Shown here: positions 38,833-50,703 of the stretch, in pieces | Layout of the letters: every line of letters starts with the position of its first letter | Numbering within the stretch: position 1 is the stretch's first letter | From: Prinia subflava | Taxonomy: Eukaryota; Chordata; Aves; Passeriformes; Cisticolidae | Direction: 5' to 3' | Assembly: GCF_021018805.1 (NCBI RefSeq) | Contig: NC_086248.1 | Coordinates: forward strand, 25,986,922 to 26,050,921 | DNA length: 64,000 nucleotides | Position numbers and translations under genes: made by a program | Notes under the pieces: model-generated | Told to the model about the DNA's origin: nothing | Seen by the model: the letters and a program-made list of their open reading frames with translations, nothing else | Databases searched by the model: none

Positions 38833-41800
38833 CATCAATCTCAGCTTCAGTCTGTCATCTGTGTTGAGGTATACACAGCCTGGGGCTGCTCAGAGCCACA
38901 ATTCATAGTAGCTTGAATAGGTTTATTACTGGGAAAAAATAAAAGCAGAAGTGAGAGGAAGCAAGAATGCAGGCACTGAGGAAACTCAGGCTGTACCTTG
39001 AAAAAGTGTACACATGAAATGTTCAAACCAATTTGTGTCTATATTGGAATGATTTTTTAATTGTGCCTGAATTTGTCATATTTTGTCCACCAGAAGAATA
39101 ACTCTACTCTAGCAAAGCTAGAGTAAATAATTTGTGATAAAATTAGAAGCCAGTCATAAAGTAGAACTATAAAAGCCAGAAAATGAATACTGAGCATTCA
39201 ATGCAGTTGACATCAGATATATTATATTTTTAGTTGTTTCTCAGGCCTTATTTGATGTATTTTTTGGTTATAAGAGTCAAGGATCGAACCAGCACCATTC
39301 TTGAAAGCACTGTCATTCAAAAGGAGAATCCAGCAGGGGTTGCTTTTCCTCCTGTTCTACTGGAGGCAATTGCATGTGCCTGAGCATAAATATTGTTTCC
39401 AGAAATATTTACCAGGAGTGTTCCTTTCCCTTTCTCCCCTGAATTATTAGAGCCCTATTATCCTGAGATTTTGGTTACTTGAAGAATGAAAACAAAATAT
39501 TCTTTCAACTTTTTAGGGAAGATTTGTCTTTTGACATTCAAAGGACATGTTCATTTTTTATGCTAGGTTTGTCTTCCTACTTTCAAGCTCTATTGAATTA
39601 CCATATATTTTTCTTCCCAGACAGTGTTATTTGCATTTATTATTCTTAAAATAAAATATCATTAAAAATAACCTGCATAACTTTGGGATAGTCTTATAGT
39701 ACCTGATCTCCTGCTGTCCTTTTAATGAAGATTGGGCAGGACCTCTGATGACTGATGTGGTATTTGGAGTGGTTCTTTTAAAACTCTATTCCAAGGTAAC
39801 TTCCCCAGTCATCTCTTGTCAGATTCAAAGCTTCAAGCTGCCACAGAAAGGTGTATGGTGACTGACAGGCAAAATAATTACTGAAAGGAACCAGAGATCC
39901 ATTAGGGAATATGCAGGAAATTTTCTCTGTGGATTCACCTCACAAACCCATTAGAGCTTTTGCTGCAATAGATTCTCCTGCACCATTTAACAAGAAAAGA
40001 CTAAAATTTAGGCTAAAATGAGCCTGAAACTGCAGCAGAAGACAGTAGCATAACAGATAACATAACAGACACATAACAGATGTGTCTCTGTAGCTCTCCC
40101 TGTTTACACATGACTGAGAAATGGTAAATTTCTGAGAGGTGCTCAAAATGGTCTGCATTTCATGTAGCCACAGGATGTGATTTTATTTTTTTTTCTTTTT
40201 GTAAGGCTAGAAACCTCTCTCAAACCATCCTTGTATAGTGGCTATAGACCTGAAATGTGAAAATGCCATCATTTTCACATTTGGCTTAAGTGCTGTTGTT
40301 CACTTTTCACAGGGTATCCCTAATAGCTGAATTCATCCGAACTGTAAATAATGGAGTTATACACATTCCGTTCTACACACTTTGCCCAAAGACTGCAAGC
40401 AGACAACAATTTCACTTAATATGAGACAGTTGCCCTTTTACAGGCAATTGTGTGTGATAAGCTCAGTTGCTGCTGCAGCTTTCACCTGTCTCATATTTTT
40501 TAGTATAATAGATTAACAAGGACCCTATTTTTACATCCTGAACTGCTGTTCATCTAAATACCACAGAGAAGCAGTTTATCTGTTTAAATACAGGTGATTT
40601 CAGCAGAATTTTGCATTTCTTTTCCCTGAAAATTTTAATAGATTAATTCTGCAGCAATCCAAAATAGTAACAAGACAGTGAAGAAACAGTGACACATGCA
40701 TTCTAGTAGAAAGGTAAGTAGTATTAATACTGAAACTGCTTTTCTACTGTTGCCTGCACCTAGCCTGTAGGCAATCTGCATTCCTTGTTCCCCTTCTCCC
40801 TCATCTTTCTGAATCATTTTATTAACATTTCCTGTAGCAGTTTTATATCTTTTTTGAGTTTTCTCGTCCCCACACAGGCAGAGAGATCTTTCAGAAATAG
40901 TGATTTTTGAATATTCAACAAATGCTAAAACCAGCAGATAAATGGAAAAGATTGACACAAGACCCCATGAAAAGTCACCAAAAAAAGCCAGGAAAAAAAA
41001 AATCATTTTGGGGGGCAGCTCTTCATTTGGGATTTGGTATTTTCTTTGCAGAATTAACATGCCTTTCTAGCCTCCTCCTTACATATTATCTTTCTCCTTG
41101 TGAAGTTATTCTCTTTTTTTCTCCTATTTATCCTAGGTATCTCATAATACTTTTTAAAAAAGTTACTGTTCTTACTTCTATGTGAAAGCTATTAATTTTT
41201 ACATTTTAGAAGGATGTCTCTAGCTGGGAAGCACTGAAATGTGAATTTAGTGATCTCAAAACCTATATGACATATTAGAGAATACCATATTTATTATATT
41301 GCACACCTTTGAAACCAGAAGTCTGCTTTTGGTTTACTCAGATGATTTCCTGGGCTTATTATTGCTCTCTCTCTTGGTTTTATTATTCATCTGGTGTTTC
41401 TAATCAGTATAAGCATTGTCAGATTTTCTTCCCCTGTTACCTGGTATTTCTTCCTTTCATTCTCCTTCTTCATCCTTACATCTTGTTTTCCATCCATAAC
41501 AACATCCCTCCATTCTTCACAAGGCCTTTTTCTGCCTTCTAAATATTGTCCCATTTTGGGGGTTGTTTCATGTCTTTCGTTGTTTACATTAAGCCTCCCA
41601 TCTTTTACTTCAAAGCGGTTTTGGCATTCTAGACACCTGTTTTCTGAAAAGCTTGATTTTTGCAGACGCTGATTCAGCTTGGGTAGTATTTGGAGGTACT
41701 TACATGTTAATTCAAGAGAGACTCAAGACTTGAACTGATGAAGACTAAAGATCTGATGCTCGGCAGGATATCTTATTGGATGTCTGCTAGAGTGAGCTTT

Positions 41801-43804
41801 GGTAGAAGCTCTGCCAGTGATTTGCCTCCAGCAGGACTTTGTCACTAACAAAAACACTTCAAGTTTTCCATTTCAGCCAGTTGTTAATCTACCTCTTATC
41901 TGGCCCACACTTCTCAGTGTGTCTACTTTGTAAAAGTCTAAGTTGCTTACTCTGTCATGTACAATGCCACCATTAAGATTTTTTGGATTTCAGTTTACAT
42001 CATTTATATGGAACAAATGATACCTATAAAGATACATATAAATACACATAAAGAGAGGAGTTGTTTAGTCTAAATTTGACCATGTTTCCTCACTCAATAC
42101 ATATTTCACATGACACATATACATTTTGTCTTAAACTGTGATTTATACAGAAGTGGCAACATAGGTAGGTCTAGGCATGATGTGGCAGTCTGAGCAATCA
42201 GGATGTTATGGAATTTTTTGACCTTCAGAACACAGATGAAAAGAGATGCAAAGTGCCTATGTAACAAGGGAAAGCAACCAGAAAGCCTATACATAGACTT
42301 GAAGCAATGTTTTTCACAACACAAGAAATAGCACATTTAAACATTTAAAGATATGTACTAAATTTAAAAAAAAGAAATCAGCTAAACTATGTCAATAGCT
42401 GCAGTGGCATATACATTTCTTAATTTTCAGGGTTGCAGTATCCGAAAACAAAATGTCTGTCATTTAATAGGAATAATCTAATGATTTTGGTTCTATGCTG
42501 AAAGGCAAATATGTTTCTGCAGCTGATTTTTGTTTTTAACATCTCATTTATTACTAGGTTTTGAATCAAGCAGTTGCTGTGTGGCCCATGTGATTCTCTG
42601 ACCCCCTGACTATGAAGAAGTATTATACTTAAAAAAACCCCAATCACATACGATATTAAAATTGTCTATTTTCTATTGGTTGACTCTCACAATTTATACC
42701 TAGCTGCAAGAAGAATAAGCCGTGTTACTTCTTCATAAACAAATTTGAGTAGAAGTTTAGTTCTTCAGTTATAAATGCTGTCAAATATTTTGAAAGCAAA
42801 TGGTGAACCTGTCAGTTAAGCACACCATGGAATCCTTTGTACTGCCAGAAATGTACTTGACTATATGAATAATAGATGTAACTAAAGTATTTAATATGCA
42901 GAAAAATTGTCACAAATTCAGATTATTACAGCTGGAAGTTTCTATAGACATTTGCCTTATATAACTAAGTAATGACAATATCCAAATTTGGCTCTTTACT
43001 GGAAGCACAGAAAAATTTAAAAATGCTATGGGTGTCACAGTATTCACACACAGAGGTACAAAGCATTCATGTGGTAAAGGTCCACCCATCTCTGCATGGA
43101 ATTCACAGGAATTATTCTGTTTTCTCTTTGTGAACGTAGAGGCTTAGCCTGTGCTAGAGATTAGAGTTTCTAAGGAATTAAAACTGATCAAATGTATAAT
43201 GGAGGTCTGATATCAGCTAAATGAAAATAATATGCTAGAAGAACTCAGTGATGTGTTTGATTAAATTGGTTGCATTAAGGACACACTTCACATTTGTTTA
43301 AACCCTGAGGTAACCCCATTTATTACTCTAGCTGGGAAAACTGTTGTTATTGGGAGAACGTGTTCAGCAGAAACTGTAAAGCAAGCTGAATTTATAAGTT
43401 ATTAAGTCAGTTAGTGAACCACCTGGCTGGCTGCAGTCAAAGGTGGCTGGGTAGAAAAGAGGAAGAGATTGAGAGTATGCCAAGAAATAAATGAAATTTG
43501 GTAATGACTCAATGAGAACACATTCATATACTCACTGTGGAAGGAAGAAGTAAAACACTGGCAATAAAATCTCAATATTCCAGATGCATACATTTTGGCC
43601 AATATGTATTCCCAGAAGAAAAATAACTTTCACGTAATACCTCCCTTAATAAATTCTCCACCCTGTGGTTACCTGGATTATAGCAGAATTGTTTCATAAG
43701 CACCTGCAAGAAGATGGAAAGAAATAGAAGTCAGACACAAAGCTAGGCTTGAACAGGTGAAGAAGGAAGGAACATCAGGCCAAGAATACCATCCCAAAGA
43801 TTCT
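38833..43804. other. unique AT-rich DNA, no gene seen
   Basis: No gene recognised. The largest frame, 141 codons at 40,635-41,060 minus, is rich in hydrophobic residues but shows no domain I know, and neighbouring frames on the plus strand are equally open. No tandem repeat of note. Confidence 0.5.
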
Positions 43805-44217
43805 TGCCCAGCTCATATCAGTTTTGTCACCTGGAGTTCTGGGGACAGTTTTGGTCACTGCTGAATGCTCTGGAGGAGGAGCCTCAGCCTTATGAAGAGT
43901 GGCTGAGGTCACTTGGTTTTTTCAGAAGAGGAGACTGAGGAGAGACCTCATTGTGGTCTTCAACATCCTCATGACGGAAAGTGGAGGGGCAGGTACCCAT
44001 CTCTACCCTCAAGTGATAGGACTTGAGGAAATGGAACGATGCTGAGTCAGGGGAGGTTTAGGTGGGTTATTAGAAAAAGACTTTTCACCCAGAGGGTGGT
44101 TGGGCACAGGAACAGGCTCCCCAGGGAAGTGATCACAGCACTTGATCAGGGCCAGGAGTTCAACTTAGTGATCCTGATGAGTCCCTTCCAGATCAGCATA
44201 TTATATTATTCTATGAA
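43805..44217 (+). mobile_element. CR1 LINE 3' fragment
   Basis: Plus-strand CR1 3' region. It starts in decayed reverse-transcriptase C-terminal sequence (TGGAGTTCTGGGGACAG, equivalent to the LEFWGQ region). It runs through the GAAGAGGAGACTGAGGAGAG box and the GGCACAGGAACAGGCTCCCC box, and ends at ATTATTCTATGAAAC (44,204-44,218), one degenerate terminal octamer. The frame is broken. An A/C-rich stretch follows directly. Confidence 0.85.
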
Positions 44218-45179
44218 ACAAAACCCCCAAGCCCACAAAACCAAAACCAACCAACCGAAACAAACATACAAACAACAATCCCAAAAATAACCCCCAAGAC
44301 AAAAAGACCTCAAAACCTGACATCATCAAGTAATTTTGATTTTCATCTCTATCTAGATCACAAAATGTTTTTAAAAATTTGCACTATGTTTGATACATTA
44401 GTGCAGGCTAAACATTTTTCATTACAATGAAAAGCAATCAACCTATGATAAGAAATAAAACGTGAGAGAAATAGTTTTCTAAAATCTCTTCTGTAACTTG
44501 AGAGAGATCTTGTTTGAAAGTTTCTTGGGTGATTTCAGGGCAGTAAAGCAATCAAAGAATGTTTATGTGGTCAGGAACATGAGAAAAATATTGCCATCTA
44601 TGTGGCACAAGGAGAAGTGCTGGAAATCCCAGACTTCAATACATTTACCTCTAGAGCACTAAAGTTGGTGAACAAAATTTTTTTAGATCAGATCAGGTGA
44701 ATCAGAACCAAAGACAGTCTTAAACTTTCTATGTAGAATTAACCAGTGTTCCCTAGCAGTCTACTCTTGTTCAGCAGCTGTAGGTATAGAAGTACAGAGC
44801 TTCATGATTTTCAGTAGCTTCTATCCATGAGTTGGCACTTTGTGAACTCTTTTAAGACATCTGTATTCCCAATGGTAGGGTACAGCATGAAATATATTCA
44901 GTGTGGCCCATAGGAAAGAGGCAGTCACTGATCCAAGTGTTTGTGTGTACTCAGGTTACCTGAGATGCACTGAAGATAACAAGAGGACTGGGTGAGGTTT
45001 GGTGCAGTACAGAGGGAGGGCAGCTGTAGTTATCAGCAATGCTGTGCCATGTAGAAATACTCCGCTGACACTGGCAACAATAAAGCTGTGTTAGCACAAC
45101 CCGTGTTAATACACTCAAGTAATAAATCATATGAGAAATAGATTAGGCAAAACAAAAATAAAACAAAAAACCCAACAAA
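44218..45179. other. A/C-rich tract then unique DNA
   Basis: The first 75 bases (to about 44,300) are almost only A and C, with AAACC/CCAAA-like wording. The rest is unique DNA with no gene. A second A-rich stretch lies just before the next LTR (45,151-45,184). Confidence 0.55.
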
Positions 45180-45363
45180 ACAAGTATCATGGTCTGACAC
45201 TGGCCAAATGCCAGGCATTCATGACAGGCACTCACTCGCCCTCCCCTGCTACAACTGGGCAGAGGAGAGACAAAAAAACCATAACAGGTTCATGAATTGA
45301 GATAAGAACTGAAAGAAAGCACTCCAAGGGCAAAAAAGGCTCAACTTAGAGGTACAAGGTGAA

Positions 45364-45369
45364 TTTATT
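45364..45369 (-). terminator. LTR polyadenylation signal (minus strand)
   Basis: TTTATT on plus is AATAAA in the LTR sense, about 180 bases before the U5 end. Confidence 0.6.
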
Positions 45370-45840
45370 GCTAATAAAGTCAGAAGAAGATAATGAAAAG
45401 CAAAATAAGCCCTTAAAAACATCTTTTTTCCCCCATGCCTCCCTCTCCCACTGACAGCACAGGGACACAGGGCATGGGGGTTTGGTCAGTTCATCACCGA
45501 GATTTTCTTCCACAACTCCAGGAGAGGAATCCTTCCCCTGTGAGTCCGTGGGTCCCTCCCACAGGAGACAGCTCTCCCTGAACTGCCCTGGCTTGGGTCC
45601 ACTCTCACGAGCAACAGTCCTCCCAAACCTGCTTCAGTGTGAGTCCCTCCCATGGGCACCAGCCCTCCCAAACCTGCTGTGACATGGGTCACTCTTCCAC
45701 AGGTGCAGTCCTCCAAGGACAGGCTGCTCCAGCCTGGCAGCAGGGCCCTCTCTCTCCACTGGGTCTCCCACAGGATCACAGCCTCCTCCAGGCACCCACC
45801 CACTCTGGCATGGGCACCTCCTCCATGGGCTGCAGGTGGA

Positions 45841-46160
45841 TCTCTGCATCCCCCATGGATCCCCAGGGGCTGTGGGTGGATCTCTGCATCCCCCGTGGAT
45901 CCCCACGGGCTGTGGGTGGATCTCTGCATCCCCTGTGGATCCCCCTGGGCTGTGGGTGGGTCTCTGCATCCCCCGTGGATCCCCACAGGCTGTGGGTGGA
46001 TCTCTGCATCCCCCGTGGATCCCCACGGGCTGTGGGTGGATCTCTGCATCCCCTGTGGATCCCCATGGGCTGTGGGTGGATCTCTGCATCCCCTGTGGAT
46101 CCCCATGGGCTGTGGGTGGATCTCTGCATCCTCCATGGATCCCTGTGGGCTGCAGGGGCA
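45841..46160. repeat. 40-bp minisatellite, eight units, inside the LTR
   Basis: Eight consecutive 40-bp units follow the pattern TCTCTGCATCCCCCGTGGAT plus CCCCACGGGCTGTGGGTGGA, with a few substitutions per unit, mainly at CpG/TpG positions. The last unit is the most diverged. Because 40 is not a multiple of three, the array runs through all three frames every 120 bp and happens to hold no stop in several frames on both strands. That produces several overlapping repetitive pseudo-proteins. Confidence 0.92.
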
Positions 46161-46546
46161 CAGCTGTCTCACCATGGTCTCACCATAGAGGAATCTCCCA
46201 CCAGTGCCTGGAGCACCTCCTGCCCTTCTTCTCCACTGACCTTGGTGTCTCCATGTTTTTTTCCCTCCTATATTCTCATCATCTCCTCCTCTTCTCTGAC
46301 TAGGAAAAAACTGTGTCCCACTTTGTCTGGATTTTCTCCTTGAAGAGGAGCATGTTACCACAGAGGTGTTACCAAACCTCTCTCATTGTCCCAGCTTTGG
46401 CCAGCAGCACATCCATCCTCAGAGCCATCAGGGATTGGCTCTGCTGGATATGGTGGAAGCTTCCAGCAGCTTCTCAAAGGAGCCACCTCTGTGACCTCCC
46501 CCCCATCCCCCCAAAAAACCAGGCCATACAAAATCAACACAAGAAG

Positions 46547-49177
46547 TAAAGAATTTTGTGTCAGTTCTAGGGTCTTAAGATATTAAAGCATTACAAATTT
46601 ATTCTACTGTCCTTTTTCAGTCACTGCAAGAACTTTTCACTTAATTCTGAAATCTCTGAGATCCTTGAGAATTGGAGCTTAATCCAGATCATTTCAACTC
46701 AAGTTGAACTAAATTTTCAGGAACATAACTTGCCTCAGGATCAAAAGTTTGCTGCAAAATGACTAAGAAAAGATTTTTATGGGACAGATTTCAGACAGAA
46801 TTTCTTTAATAATTATGAGCCTATGTCTCAAGAGAAGACAGATATCTAAATGCTTTGGTTCAGGTTAAGGGCTTGGTAGCTCCAGCTTTTTTGGCAGTGC
46901 CTTCTCCTATCTTATTGTCAGAGGTGATTTCCATATATGTTTTGCCAGTTTAAGTAGTTTGTCTTAAGCTATTTATACCAATATGTTCCTACTCAGTCAG
47001 CCATATGTATGTGCAAAATGCACAGTTGACCCTGGCTATTACTGTGCTGTAACTTGCTGTGACAGGTGCCATACCTGAGGTTCAAAAAATCAGAATATAA
47101 GAAAGGTTTTATTTTAAATATTCATGGTTTCTAAAAGCTAGAATATATCTCAATACATCCATTAAAATCCATTAAAATTAAAAAGTGTTTAATGTAAGGT
47201 TCCAAAGCTATAGGAAGTAGTCATTACATGACTAATATGGCAGTGCAGAAACATAATTAACCTGAAAACCTTAGTTTGCAAAATTTTTTTCCAGGATTTA
47301 GTCAAGAAAGTAAGGTACAATGTCAAAAGGTAAAATATCTAAAAACTTTTTTTGCTGGTTATCACAGAAGTTTCAGACCTACAACCCTGCTTAAAACACA
47401 TTGGTCCAGACTGCAGAAACCACTTGTACCTGGCAATACACGATGAAAGAAAGAGTATATTACAATTCAACTAAACTACACTCTGCCTTTATTAACATGG
47501 CTGAGACTGATACCACACAGAATGTGCAATCCAGTTCCTTGTTCAGTCCGGATGTCAGGAGACCTGCTTTCATTTCTTTCTTGAGATTTTTATGCTTTAA
47601 GGAAAATATTTTGAGCTCATGATCTAAGAGAAATGTCAGAATTACATTTCTGATTTTGCTCATCTCCACCTGTTTGGATGCTGGACAGGGTCTGCATTGA
47701 CAACGCATCAACTAAACTCTTTTCCTTTTCACCTAGCAATCCCAAATAATGTATTTTGTGAATAGCTCAACCTGCTCTTGAACTCTTTCTTTTACTAAAA
47801 TCCCCATTAATTCTTTTCTTAATTTACATGAATCTTCTGCACTTACCACATTATAATAAGTAGAAAATATGACATATTTTGTGGGTGATTGAAGGAAATA
47901 AGCAGAATTTGAACATGAAAATCCTGAGGAAAAATATATACTGTAAACTCCAATATTGCATGGGGAATTACTGCTCAATAATTTAACTGTTCATTTATAC
48001 ACAGAACACTCATCTACTTAAATATCAGTCCACCTCTGCTGAATGGCAAATCCATTTGTTTCAGTAAAAGCAAAAAAAAAAAGTCAATAGAGGGTAACAG
48101 ACAGGAAAAAAAGAGGAAAAAATAATACTAGAACATACATAATAACGACTCAGCCGATTCAAACCAATTATATCTGGAAAGAGTTTTTGCAAAGTTCTCC
48201 TAAATTATGTTTTCTATGAAAAACTACACATGACAGTTTTTTTCTACTATTCGGGCTATTGCCTTTCCAAAAGATTCCCTTCATAATATAATTTAGAAGG
48301 GTCAAAGATTTACTTTCATTTCTTTATGTTTGCAAATAAAATTTACCTCATGCAGAGACTAAGAATTTGGCTGGAAAATTGGAAGTTTCAGTCTGCTTGA
48401 ATAATTAAAAAGGGAGAATTGTACTATAAATTGTTTCCCAGCTCTTGTTAGTTGTTTGAAACAAAGAGAAGAAAACAAACATAAAGTAATAATTTATGGG
48501 TTGGAGGAGAATTTTTATTTCTCTGTGTGCTCTTGAGCTAGAGAACAGAAGTTAGTTCATTTTAATCAGAAGACAATTCTGTTCTAATGCCAAAATCTTG
48601 ATAGGGCCTTCATTACTGTGACTGCCTCACATATGTGGCCTTAATTTGCCTTCATAGTCACACATAAACAAAAGTGTGATTCCAAATCCATGTTCTTATC
48701 AGCTCTAAAGTTTGGTACTTTGTCAGGGATATGAGGAAGGTGTATAAATTTGACTCACTAGTGTCCCAAATCATATTTTTTAAAAACAAAGCAGACAATG
48801 ATCATATTCTTGTAAAATTATTATTATATACAAGGAAAGCCGTCTTTAAATAAAAAGAATATTAATTTTTTTTCTGTTCATCAGAAAAGAATTATAAAAG
48901 GTAATATTGAAGAAAGGTGCACAACTTTGTTTGTTTGTTACTTCAGTATGCTTGTTAAGATAAGCAAAGTTTTTCTCTCCTTAAAGATATTAAACAATTA
49001 TTAAGCTAGCTGTTTCCTTAATCAGTGTTTCAATTAATTCATGTCCAGACATCATTGCTTTCTTCATCAGACATTCAAAGCTCAAGGTCCAAAGCATCTA
49101 AGATAAATCACACGTCTTTGAACTTTGGTATTATAGGATATCAGGTTCTGATATCTTTATCAGAGCAAAAATTAATA
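46547..49177. other. unique AT-rich DNA, no gene seen
   Basis: No recognised gene or mobile element. A minus-strand interval at 47,847-47,923 has splice-like edges but is open in two frames and was not accepted. Frames are under 85 codons. Confidence 0.5.
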
Positions 49178-49183
49178 AGAGCT
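49178..49183. repeat. 6-bp target-site duplication, left copy
   Basis: AGAGCT directly precedes the LTR and matches 52,074-52,079. Confidence 0.9.
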
Positions 49184-49591
49184 TGTTGTTGTTTAAATTT
49201 AAGGGGGGGCTCCTAGGGGTGGTCCCCCGGGAGACCCCCGGGGTCCTTGAGGTCGTGAGTGTTCCCATGCTGGCAGGCAGAGAGACTTCAGATGCCGGTG
49301 GGGTGCTGATGAGGTGAGGGTTTATTCACTGAGGGAGGGGGGAAGGGAATGGGGGGGAAGGGGGGAGAGGAGAGGGGAGCGTCCGGAGGCCTCCAGGGGA
49401 AGAGGGGCAAGAGGGGCAGAGCCTTCTGCCTTAGCATTCTTATCACAGAGGTTCAAAGGGGCGCGGTAACATTCTCCAGCCAATGAGGTTACAGATACAG
49501 GATACTGCAGGGAGGGTACAGACTGGGGATAAACCATACATTTTCCAGGGGTGACCTAGAGCAAACCATTTCCATAAAATGCAATCCCACA
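49184..49591 (-). repeat. 3' LTR of the endogenous retrovirus
   Basis: 408 bp, reading TGTTGTTGTTTAAA at the left and GCAATCCCACA at the right on plus, so TGTGGGATTGC...ACAACA in sense. AATAAA in sense at 49,321-49,326. It is closely similar to the LTR at 51,663-52,073 and to the solo LTR at 3,959-4,377. Confidence 0.92.
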
Positions 49592-50640
49592 AGTCACCCT
49601 TTTTTTCTTTAAAATGTGAGAAGAGAAATATGACATATGATAATTAACAATTTAAAAATGAAACAGTAATTACACAGTTTTGCAGCATGAAACCAAATAC
49701 AATTGCAGTAAGGATTATGTTATACTGTGAACAGTTTACCTGACTTTGTAATTGCAGTAGACGGGCTATGTGGGTTTATATTGCAAGATTTGAAACAAGT
49801 TAACAAATTTGTTTGAGCCTTTCCAGCATGACTGGCCTAAGAGTGTCTAGCCTTTTCCAACTGGCTTTTCAGACCACCACAGCCCCCAGCTTAGGCTGAG
49901 GCGCTGACCTCTGCTCCCACTCTAGGGACAGGAAAACACGTGGAGTTCCCCGGGCTCCACATACGGCCTCAGATTCTCACCCACGGATCTGAGCCAAATC
50001 ACTCCTTTCACTTTCCAACTGGTTCAACCGAAAGGACCTACACTCTGCATGCAATTTTTATATTTGTCAATATGTACCCACTGGGGATTTTTTCGTCCAT
50101 ACTTACACCAGAAGTGTCAGAGACCTAACAAAAGACCCCCAGTTTTAGGTCATCAAAAGAAAAACAGAAGAAAAACCTACAAAAACCGTCAAATACTTTC
50201 TCAGACACCAATTTAGGTTATCAATCACCCTCAGAACTAACTGAGGACAGTATAAACCCAAAAAGCATTACCGATTCAGTAATCTACTACTGATTCGCGC
50301 TTTACAAGAAGACAGCCCAAAAACTGCTTCCCTTGGATCCACACTTGTGACCTGAAAAGGCCTCTGCTTTCTAAAACAGAAAACAGGGGAATCTGCAATA
50401 TGAACACACACAAAACTAGAAAGGCATGATTGTAAAAACTACTTCATGGGGATGGGAAGGAAATGGAGGGGTTTGGGACACCCTGCTGTTTGGCCAGAAC
50501 AGCAAGGGACAGGGGCAGAAAAACAGGGAAAGGGAATCAAAGTAGCATTAACAATTATACAAGGCTGTAAAACTGGTATTACAAATTCACTTTAGCTTTG
50601 GGTTTGGTTTCTTAGCGTTTACCTTGTGGGACTTGGAAAG
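49592..50640 (-). other. ERV internal region, 3' half, no coding sequence seen
   Basis: About 1.05 kb between the 3' LTR and the GC-rich block. No sense frame of useful length exists, and nothing resembles envelope or polymerase. The right-hand part contains CACA- and CCTCAGA-type wording that I cannot place in a family. Confidence 0.5.
49597..49610 (-). promoter_or_regulatory. polypurine tract (plus-strand primer site)
   Basis: In sense this is AAAGAAAAAAAGGG, five bases before the 3' LTR. This is the usual place and composition of the retroviral polypurine tract that primes plus-strand DNA synthesis. Confidence 0.7.
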
Positions 50641-50703
50641 CGGAAGATGGGACTGAGAGCATGTGGCCATGGTGGCCATGCGGTCACAGCGCAGCACGTG
50701 GTG

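Larger units (their letters stand above)
45185..46541 (-). mobile_element. large ERVL-type LTR carrying a 40-bp tandem array
   Basis: About 1.36 kb. In the minus sense it starts TGTGTTGATTTTG (46,541 downward) and ends CCATGATA (45,185), a decayed CATGACA end. Flanks are ACAAG (45,180-45,184) and AGAAG (46,542-46,546), a 5-bp duplication with one change, as expected for ERVL integration. An AATAAA in the sense direction is at 45,364-45,369 (TTTATT on plus). The wording matches a large LTR family I recall from passerine genomes. The family label is from memory and unchecked. Long open frames on both strands inside it (up to 291 codons) come from the tandem array and GC-richness and are not genes. 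Confidence 0.8.

Noticed and set aside
40660..40713. Interval between TTCTGCAG and GTAAGT on plus
   Set aside because: Good splice-like edges, but all three frames contain stops.
40635..41060. 141-codon hydrophobic minus-strand frame
   Set aside because: No domain or family resemblance. T-rich DNA on the opposite strand readily gives hydrophobic frames, and there is no splice or promoter context.
45486..46361. 291-codon minus-strand frame and overlapping frames on both strands
   Set aside because: They come from the 40-bp tandem array and GC-rich LTR sequence. The same DNA is open in several frames, which argues against coding.
47847..47923. Exon-like minus-strand interval with CTCAG and GTAAGT edges
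   Set aside because: 77 bases, open in two frames. Pairs of splice-like sites at this spacing are common by chance in AT-rich DNA.
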